A stretch of DNA of 64,000 nucleotides. It comes from Sporosarcina luteola (GTDB lineage: Bacteria > Bacillota > Bacilli > Bacillales_A > Planococcaceae). Within the stretch, counting starts at the first letter, position 1, and each line of letters starts with the position of its first letter. Below the pieces are notes generated by a model. That model was given only the letters and a program-made list of their open reading frames with translations, made no database searches and was not told the DNA's origin. Location: contig NZ_JAMBNV010000004.1 of assembly GCF_023715245.1 (NCBI RefSeq), positions 97,362 to 161,361 on the forward strand, read 5' to 3'. The position numbers and the translations under genes were made by a program. This document shows, piece after piece, positions 59,311 to 64,000 of this stretch.

Positions 59311-59980
59311 TCTTCTCACTCCAGTTCTTCAGAATTGATCGGAATAAAGGCAAACCGTCCGTCCCGCCGATGATTTCCTCCACTGCACGTTCAGGCAGCG
59401 GCATCATGCCGAGGACATTCCCTTGTTCATTCAATACGCCCGCGATTTTCTCTACACTGCCGTCAGGATTGCCGTCTTCATATGTGAAAACAATGCAATT
59501 CTGCTCTTTCAATTGTGTTGCAGTGTCTGCATCGACGTAATAATTGCCGTATTCATGGGCGAAAGGAAGCGTAATTTGCTGTCCTTGCTCATAAATGCTT
59601 GTGAATGTCGATGTAGTATTTTGAACAGCCAGCTTTGCGTTTCCGCTTCTGAACTTCAATCCTTTATTCCGCAAGAAAGCACCTGGTAGGATTCCTGCCT
59701 CGACAAGAATCTGGAATCCGTTCCCTACGCCAAGCACCGGCTTGCCGGAATCCGCGAATGCCTTCAGACTGTCAATCGATTTGGAGCTTTGGGCAAGTGC
59801 GCCCGGACGTAAATAATCACCGTAGGAAGCTCCTGTAGGAATGACGACAGCATCGAAATTGTTTAGGTCTGCGTCCTGATGGCTGACGATTTCCGCGCCG
59901 ACGCCGACGATATCCAAGAGGGCGTGATACATGTCCACATCACAGCTGGAACCTGGGAAACTTAGAACTGCGAACCTCAT
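59294..59980 (-). CDS. purQ: PurQ-like subunit lacking glutaminase catalytic residues
   Basis: A 228-residue class I amidotransferase-fold protein, clearly PurQ by overall sequence ([32 protein letters not shown]). The nucleophile motif, GVCNGFQ in B. subtilis, reads GVGNGFQ: Cys is Gly. The catalytic MPHPERA reads MPLPERA: His is Leu. Each change needs two base differences from common codons, and the frame is open and full length, so a sequencing slip is unlikely. Glutamine hydrolysis should be impossible; a structural role in the PurLQS complex may remain. It overlaps purS by four bases and purL by 17. Confidence 0.93.
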   Translation of the reverse strand: MRFAVLSFPGSSCDVDMYHALLDIVGVGAEIVSHQDADLNNFDAVVIPTGASYGDYLRPGALAQSSKSIDSLKAFADSGKPVLGVGNGFQILVEAGILPGAFLRNKGLKFRSGNAKLAVQNTTSTFTSIYEQGQQITLPFAHEYGNYYVDADTATQLKEQNCIVFTYEDGNPDGSVEKIAGVLNEQGNVLGMMPLPERAVEEIIGGTDGLPLFRSILKNWSEKNDNHA

Positions 59981-60231
59981 TTGCCCGCGACCTCCCCGAT
60001 TTCAAAGCTGTAGTCCTCGATCACTTTATTGACAAGCAGCTTATCGCACATTTCTTTGACACGCGTCTCGATTTCACTGTCCGTCCCTGCAAGCTCAAGC
60101 TCGATCAGTCTGCCGATGCGGACGCTTTCGACTTCATTGAACCCCAATGTCTGGAGTGCCTCCTGAGCTGCAATTCCTTGTGGATCAACAACACTTTCGC
60201 GTAATGTTACGTAAACGTTCACTTTTGTCAT
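59977..60231 (-). CDS. purS: FGAM synthase subunit PurS
   Basis: An 84-residue protein starting MTKVNVYVTLRESVVDPQG, with the PurS core RIGRLIELEL. PurS bridges PurL and PurQ and is thought to aid ammonia transfer. GGGAGG precedes the ATG. In B. subtilis purC and purB lie upstream; here only 53 bases separate purS from purK. Confidence 0.94.
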   Translation of the reverse strand: MTKVNVYVTLRESVVDPQGIAAQEALQTLGFNEVESVRIGRLIELELAGTDSEIETRVKEMCDKLLVNKVIEDYSFEIGEVAGK

Positions 60232-60284
60232 GTCAATTTCCTCCCGAATGGATTAAGTTTGTCATCGATTTAATGTGTATGTTT

Positions 60285-61403
60285 TTAAGCCCAAATGCCT
60301 GTCGAATCGATTTCTTCCAATATCTTCTCTAAATCTTCAGTCATGATCGTCACATGGCCCATCTTCCGTTTCTCTTTCGCCTCGGCCTTCCCATATAGAT
60401 GGATTGACCAATCAGGATGATTCATGACCACTTTCTTCAAAGGTACGACATGCTCCCCGAGCACATTCACCATGACGGACGGCGCCCAGAGCCTTGGCTT
60501 GCGCAATGGCCAGCCGCACACAGCACGGATATGCTGATGGAACTGGGAGACATTACATGCCTCAATCGAGTAATGGCCTGAATTATGAGGACGCGGTGCG
60601 AGCTCATTGATGACAATTTCATCGTTCTCAAGCACGAACATTTCCACTGCCAACGTTCCGACAAGTTCCAAGTGATCCGCGATTTTCCTAGCCGCTTTCT
60701 CCGCCTTGGCGAGGACTGCCTCCGCAACCCTTGCAGGAACGATCGACTGATGCAAAATATGATGCTTATGGATATTTTCCGCGATCGGCAGGCAATACGA
60801 TTCCCCTTCAGGATTCCGTTGGATAATGACGGATATTTCCGTCTTGAAAGGGACGAACGCTTCCGCGATGCAAGCTGAATGGGCGAAGAGAGGTTCCGCT
60901 AGTTCAAGATCGTTAGCCGACTCAAGCTTCACTTGCCCTTTCCCGTCATAACCGCCGTACGCAGTTTTCACGATGCATGGAAATCCAACCTGATCGATTT
61001 TCGCTATTAACTCAGTAAATGAATCAGCAGCGACATAATTGGCGACCGGCGCACCGGAAGCCCGTATTTCCGCTTTTTCCGCTATCCGATTTTGCGTGAT
61101 TCTTACAAGTTCGGCTCCTTGAGGTACATACGCGATTTGGCTGAGTCGCTCGAGACCCTCATAATCAATATTCTCAAATTCGTATGTGATGACATCACTC
61201 ACTTCGCCAAGCTCCTCAAGCGCTGCTTCATCGTCATACGGAGCGACGATACGGATATCTGCAATCTGGCCGCATGGTGATTCCATATTTGGATCAAGCA
61301 CGGCAATCTTGAATCCAGCTTCCTTTGCAGCAAGGCCCATCATGCGGCCAAGCTGTCCGCCGCCGATGATTCCAATTGTCTGTCCCGGCAAAATCGTTTT
61401 CAT
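60285..61403 (-). CDS. purK: N5-carboxyaminoimidazole ribonucleotide synthase PurK
   Basis: A 372-residue ATP-grasp enzyme. It has [13 protein letters not shown] at residues 11-23, GGYDGKGQ and [16 protein letters not shown]. It carboxylates AIR with bicarbonate and ATP. It overlaps purE by four bases. It is followed directly by purS, not by purB as in B. subtilis. Confidence 0.95.
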   Translation of the reverse strand: MKTILPGQTIGIIGGGQLGRMMGLAAKEAGFKIAVLDPNMESPCGQIADIRIVAPYDDEAALEELGEVSDVITYEFENIDYEGLERLSQIAYVPQGAELVRITQNRIAEKAEIRASGAPVANYVAADSFTELIAKIDQVGFPCIVKTAYGGYDGKGQVKLESANDLELAEPLFAHSACIAEAFVPFKTEISVIIQRNPEGESYCLPIAENIHKHHILHQSIVPARVAEAVLAKAEKAARKIADHLELVGTLAVEMFVLENDEIVINELAPRPHNSGHYSIEACNVSQFHQHIRAVCGWPLRKPRLWAPSVMVNVLGEHVVPLKKVVMNHPDWSIHLYGKAEAKEKRKMGHVTIMTEDLEKILEEIDSTGIWA

Positions 61404-61888
61404 AGCAACTCACCACTGCTTTCTAATGACGCATTCCGCATTTGTGTTCGACGTTCTTCAAGGCGGCTGCGTAGCTTCGAATCGTGGACGGCTAAAAACT
61501 GGGCAGCGAGCAATCCGGCATTCGTAGCACCTGCTTTACCGATTGATACGGTAGCGACCGGAACGCCTCCTGGCATCTGAACGATGGATAGCAATGAATC
61601 CATGCCATTCAACGCCTTGGACTGAACCGGAACACCAATGACAGGCAATAATGTCTTCGCTGCCACCATTCCTGGAAGATGGGCGGCACCGCCTGCACCG
61701 GCGACAATCACTTCAAGTCCCCTGTCCTGTGCCTGCTCTGCATATTCAAACATGAAGTCCGGAGTACGATGCGCTGATACTACCTTCTTTTCATAATCAA
61801 CACCTAACTCGTCCAGTATGTCGCAAGCATGCTTCATCGTTTCCCAATCACTTTTACTCCCCATGATCACGCCGACTTTCGGTCCCAT
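61400..61888 (-). CDS. purE: N5-CAIR mutase PurE
   Basis: A 162-residue class I PurE with [13 protein letters not shown] at the start, [15 protein letters not shown] with the catalytic His, and [12 protein letters not shown]. It moves the carboxyl group to give CAIR. First gene of the operon, under PurR boxes and a guanine riboswitch. The start is the ATG 6 bases inside a TTG-initiated alternative; AAAGGAG is upstream. Confidence 0.95.
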   Translation of the reverse strand: MGPKVGVIMGSKSDWETMKHACDILDELGVDYEKKVVSAHRTPDFMFEYAEQAQDRGLEVIVAGAGGAAHLPGMVAAKTLLPVIGVPVQSKALNGMDSLLSIVQMPGGVPVATVSIGKAGATNAGLLAAQFLAVHDSKLRSRLEERRTQMRNASLESSGELL

Positions 61889-61944
61889 AGACAATCCGCT
61901 CCTTTAGTAGACTGATGAAGAATTTCACTTCGTTAATTTCCCAT

Positions 61945-62002
61945 TAAAAAATCCTTGAATAAGCTGCCTTCCAAATGCATGGAAAGCAGTTCATTCAAGG
62001 AT
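61945..62002 (-). terminator. Riboswitch expression-platform terminator before purE
   Basis: A long stem: ATCCTTGAAT on the 5' side with ATTCAAGGAT on the 3' side, and GCTTTCC with GGAAGGC inside, followed by a T-run on the minus strand. It lies between the aptamer and the purE ribosome site. Confidence 0.85.
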
Positions 62003-62073
62003 ATTCACAATGCTCAAGATGAACGTATCCATAAGATATGGCACACCCTTCGCTGAATCCTAGAAATCGCTTT

Positions 62074-62141
62074 CCACATAGTCCGGACATTTACGGCGTC
62101 CTGGTAGAAACGCTGAAGCCGATCCTTCAGCATATATGTGG
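62074..62141 (-). promoter_or_regulatory. Guanine-class purine riboswitch aptamer
   Basis: Read on the minus strand: P1 CCACATA with TATGTGG, P2 GCTGAAG with CTTCAGC, the conserved GTTTCTACC between P2 and P3, P3 GGAC...GTCC with the CCGTAAAT loop, then GGACTATG. The C in ACTATG corresponds to C74 of the xpt aptamer and indicates guanine rather than adenine. A terminator follows. High guanine should end transcription before purE. Confidence 0.9.
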
Positions 62142-62158
62142 GTTATCGAACTACACTC

Positions 62159-62187
62159 AGTGTACCAACTGAATTCGAATACGTCAA
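62159..62187 (-). promoter_or_regulatory. SigA promoter of the pur operon
   Basis: TTGACG (62182-62187) and TACACT (62159-62164) with 17-bp spacing. It starts transcription just before the riboswitch. Confidence 0.8.
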
Positions 62188-62190
62188 TAA

Positions 62191-62237
62191 AAAATACGAA
62201 CAATAGCCATCCGAGAATGACCATCGTTCGTATAATA
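62191..62237. promoter_or_regulatory. Pair of PurR boxes upstream of the pur promoter
   Basis: ATACGAACAAT-type at 62192-62204 and its inverted partner ATCGTTCGTATAA at 62223-62235 match the PurBox pattern AWWWCCGAACWWT in inverted arrangement, directly upstream of the -35. The right box reaches to within a few bases of the yebG stop. PRPP-sensitive repression by PurR is expected. Confidence 0.75.
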
Positions 62238-62243
62238 AACATT

Positions 62244-62435
62244 TTACTCATCTAAAATCCCTTTAAACTTAATGACTTGCCGGATTGGGACGTACTCGCC
62301 ATCCTTCTCCATAAAAACAGGCTCCTCCATCCTGCCCGCCACGCGATAGCCTTCCGCAGCCAACCGCTGCAAACAATCATCAATTCTCTCGCCTTCTCCG
62401 ACTTCAAACCATACTGTTTTCTTTTTCGTACTCAT
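62244..62435 (-). CDS. yebG: NETI-motif protein (YebG)
   Basis: A 63-residue protein, [20 protein letters not shown] with [14 protein letters not shown] further on. It corresponds to B. subtilis YebG, a NETI-family protein upstream of purE; the namesake motif is GERI here. Its function is unknown. It overlaps yebE by four bases. Confidence 0.85.
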   Translation of the reverse strand: MSTKKKTVWFEVGEGERIDDCLQRLAAEGYRVAGRMEEPVFMEKDGEYVPIRQVIKFKGILDE

Positions 62436-62959
62436 TTAAATAAGTTTCCTCTCCTCACAGACTTCACCCAGAATCCCCCATGGATCGTCCTTGCTTCATA
62501 TGCAATAATGAACGCCTTCGGATCAATCTGTTTTATCGTCTCATACAACTTCAATTCATCTTTTCGGGGCGTCAAAATCTGCATCGCCGAACGACTTCCT
62601 TCCAATCCGTGCGCAGACCAATCCGTCACCCCATATCCTTTCTCCCGCAACAGCCTCGGCATCTCATAATCAATGCCAGCCGTAATGACATTCACCGTTA
62701 TATACCCAAGCGCCATCTTCTCCTCAATCTTCGTCCCGACTATGACACCACTGCCGTACCCTAGTGCATACGCAATTATATTCTGTATTTCATTCAGATT
62801 ATCCAATACCAATCCAAGACCTACAATATAAATGACAATCTCGATCATACTCACGAAGGCAGCAGAATATCGATAGCCCTTCAAAGTAAGAATCATCCTG
62901 ATGGTAAAGAAGGATACATACACGATGTTTATAAGAAATATGATTAATACCATTTTCAT
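62432..62959 (-). CDS. yebE: DUF2179/DUF5698 membrane protein (YebE)
   Basis: A 175-residue protein. The N-terminal half has about three membrane segments ([20 protein letters not shown] and later), the C-terminal half is a DUF2179 domain ([20 protein letters not shown]). It matches YebE of B. subtilis in size, order and location between the rRNA region and purE. DUF2179 domains are thought to bind small ligands; the role is unknown. Confidence 0.88.
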   Translation of the reverse strand: MKMVLIIFLINIVYVSFFTIRMILTLKGYRYSAAFVSMIEIVIYIVGLGLVLDNLNEIQNIIAYALGYGSGVIVGTKIEEKMALGYITVNVITAGIDYEMPRLLREKGYGVTDWSAHGLEGSRSAMQILTPRKDELKLYETIKQIDPKAFIIAYEARTIHGGFWVKSVRRGNLFK

Positions 62960-63016
62960 TCTTTAGCAAACCTCCCAAGACTATAGGTTGAAATAAACTG
63001 ACTGCAGCTACCAACT

Positions 63017-63058
63017 GTTGATTTCCGTTGCAGGCGGACGCTTTCCACTCCAATCAAC
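63017..63058 (+). repeat. Dispersed structured repeat, minimal copy D
   Basis: Only 42 bp: the left end GTTGATTTCCG and GGCGGACGCTTTCC joined straight to the right end ACTCCAATCAAC. It equals copy A with its interior removed, the junction falling at a short TTCC repeat. Confidence 0.85.
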
Positions 63059-63217
63059 TAGATAGTTCAACTGACATTGATTATTTCACTTGATGTAGAT
63101 TGACTACCATCGTATCGTGCAAAGCAATTGATTACAAGGAATTGTGGCTATCGGATAGTAGGTAATTTAGAGGATTTATGCGTTTTTTGCTGGGGTGATG
63201 TGTGCATGTAGGCTTGA

Positions 63218-63420
63218 GTTGGGCGCGGAACGGTACTCTTTGGGCACGTGGGGGATCGCTTTGGGCGCGGAATTGCACTCTTTGGGCGCGCGGAGGCTCG
63301 CTTTGGGCGCGGAACGGCACTCTTTGGGCGCGCGGGGGCTCGCTTTGGGCGCGGAATTGCACTCTTTAGGCGCGCGGGGGCTCGCTTTGGGCGCGGAGTA
63401 GCTGACTTTAGGCGCGGGAC
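63218..63420. repeat. 21-bp tandem array, GC-rich, alternating units
   Basis: Nine 21-bp units from 63218 to 63406 and a partial tenth. Each opens with TTTGGGCGCG (or TTTAGGCGCG). Two second halves alternate, GAAYKGCACTC and CGGGGGCTCGC, so the higher-order period is 42 bp. It lies in the 540-base gap between yebE and the rRNA genes, which otherwise holds only repeat copy D. Confidence 0.92.
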
Positions 63421-63506
63421 AATAATACATTTCTGAACTAATCCTGAATCGCGCCAAATGCCTTTGACAAATTAAAGATTTGCTATTCACAAGTAATTAT
63501 AAACAC

Positions 63507-63534
63507 AAAAAAACCATCCCCAATTGGAGATGGC
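63507..63534 (-). terminator. Duplicate rRNA-operon terminator
   Basis: CCATCCCC, AATT, GGAGATGG with an A-run preceding on the plus strand, identical to the terminator after the intact 5S gene at 63674-63702. Confidence 0.85.
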
Positions 63535-63538
63535 CTTT

Positions 63539-63641
63539 GCCCGGCGATGTCTTACTCTCACAAGGGGAAGCCTGTTCCCTGCGCGCTTTACTACCATCAG
63601 CGATGAAGAGCTTAACTTTATCGGTATGCAAAGGGATAAAC
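63539..63641 (-). pseudogene. Decayed 5S rRNA copy
   Basis: Read on the minus strand the sequence follows the 5S gene at 63706-63821 from its 3' end: TGTGAGAGTAAGAC and AGTTAAGCTCTTCA are preserved. A segment of about 15 bases is inserted, several substitutions are present and the 5' third is missing. It has its own copy of the terminator. It is a partial duplication that no longer encodes a functional 5S RNA. Confidence 0.88.
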
Positions 63642-63673
63642 TTATAATAACCTTCGGTTATATTTTCAAACAC

Positions 63674-63702
63674 AAAAAAACCATCCCCAATTGGAGATGG
63701 CC
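63674..63702 (-). terminator. Terminator of the rRNA operon
   Basis: CCATCTCC and GGGGATGG around AATT with seven T following on the minus strand, just after 5S. Confidence 0.92.
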
Positions 63703-63705
63703 TTT

Positions 63706-63821
63706 GCCCGGCGACGTCTTACTCTCACAGGGGGAAGCCCCCTACTACCATCAGCGCTGAAGAGCTTAACTTCCGTGTTCGGTATGGGAACGGGTGTGAC
63801 CACTTCGCCGTCGTCACCAGA
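63706..63821 (-). rRNA. rrf: 5S ribosomal RNA
   Basis: 116 bases. The minus strand contains CACACCCGTTCCCATACCGA, ACACGGAAGTTAAGCTCTTC and TGTGAGAGTAAGAC, all diagnostic of Bacillales 5S rRNA, and the ends CTGGTGACG and CGCCGGGC pair to form helix I. It is the last gene of a minus-strand rRNA operon. Confidence 0.97.
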
Positions 63822-63906
63822 CTATGTATGAACGATACTTATTCGTTCAAAACCGGATAAAACCGACATTGTTGCTGAACTTCAAGTTCAACCGTACTTA
63901 AATAAC

Positions 63907-64000
63907 ATAAGGTTAAGTCCTCGATCGATTAGTATCCGTCAGCTGCACGTGTTGCCACGCTTCCACCCCGGACCTATCCACCTCATCTTCTTTGAGGGAT
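63907..64000 (-). rRNA. rrl: 23S ribosomal RNA, 3' end only
   Basis: The final 94 or so bases of 23S rRNA; on the minus strand it ends ACTAATCGATCGAGGACTTA followed by ACC. The 5' part continues beyond the right edge. The 85-base spacer to 5S contains no tRNA. Confidence 0.96.

Noticed and set aside
62060..62251. A 63-codon frame on the minus strand overlapping the yebG stop, with a hydrophobic start
   Set aside because: It covers the PurR boxes, the promoter and the riboswitch aptamer, which explain the sequence; the overlap with a stop codon is coincidental.
63176..63490. A repeat protein encoded by the 21-bp array
   Set aside because: All frames are open because 21 is a multiple of three; there is no ribosome site or start context.

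Overview
The window looks like chromosomal DNA of an endospore-forming, moderate-GC Bacillales. It carries coat proteins CotW/CotX, a GerA-type germinant receptor operon, and the conserved block purD-yerA-yerB-yerC-pcrB-pcrA-ligA-camS-gatCAB-dgkB-rlmCD known from Bacillus. The purine/allantoin catabolism cluster and the repeat families would fit a Planococcaceae member such as Sporosarcina; that genus call is an inference. No phage, CRISPR array or tRNA was seen. The only mobile-element trace is a decayed IS1182-type transposase fragment.

Layout. (1) 1-9.6 kb, purine/allantoin catabolism: a nucleobase permease running off the left edge and an AllH-type protein, divergent from a PucR regulator; then two non-identical allantoinases, a PucI-type allantoin permease and a second NCS1 permease on the minus strand. 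(2) 9.6-14.7 kb: a structured non-coding stretch ending in a strong terminator, cotW-cotX with a long Arg-Asp repeat, an S9 peptidase and NrnB. (3) 14.7-15.7 kb: a repeat-rich gap with the IS remnant. (4) 15.7-23 kb: a branched-chain-amino-acid-type ABC importer operon with a fused LivM-LivG, a 3-hydroxybutyrate dehydrogenase, and a PAS-AAA-Fis regulator without the GAFTGA loop. (5) 23-27.3 kb: pstSCAB-phoU behind PhoP-like boxes. (6) 27.7-37.9 kb: rlmCD, cydABS, a NUDIX protein, dgkB, a thioredoxin-fold protein and gatCAB. (7) 38-47.4 kb: camS, ligA, pcrA, pcrB, yerC, yerB, yerA. (8) 47.6-51.2 kb: the gerA-type operon. (9) 51.2-63 kb: a purEKSQLFMNHD operon under PurR boxes and a guanine riboswitch, preceded by yebE-yebG. 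(10) 63-64 kb: a 21-bp tandem array, a 5S rRNA pseudogene, an intact 5S gene and the 3' end of 23S rRNA.

The most striking observation is in the purine operon. PurQ has lost both the nucleophilic Cys and the catalytic His of its glutaminase triad. PurF keeps its N-terminal Cys but has a diverged glutamine-loop motif, and PurL has one changed His in its HNHP motif. purB and purC are absent from the operon. Together this suggests that free ammonia rather than glutamine may feed FGAM synthesis, and possibly PRA synthesis. That would be plausible in an organism living with high ammonium from urea or purine breakdown, to which the catabolic genes at the other end of the window would contribute.

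Other notable features: a four-copy family of structured intergenic repeats with conserved ends, two unrelated 21-bp-period tandem arrays, and two diverged copies of a roughly 140-bp element between pstS and rlmCD.
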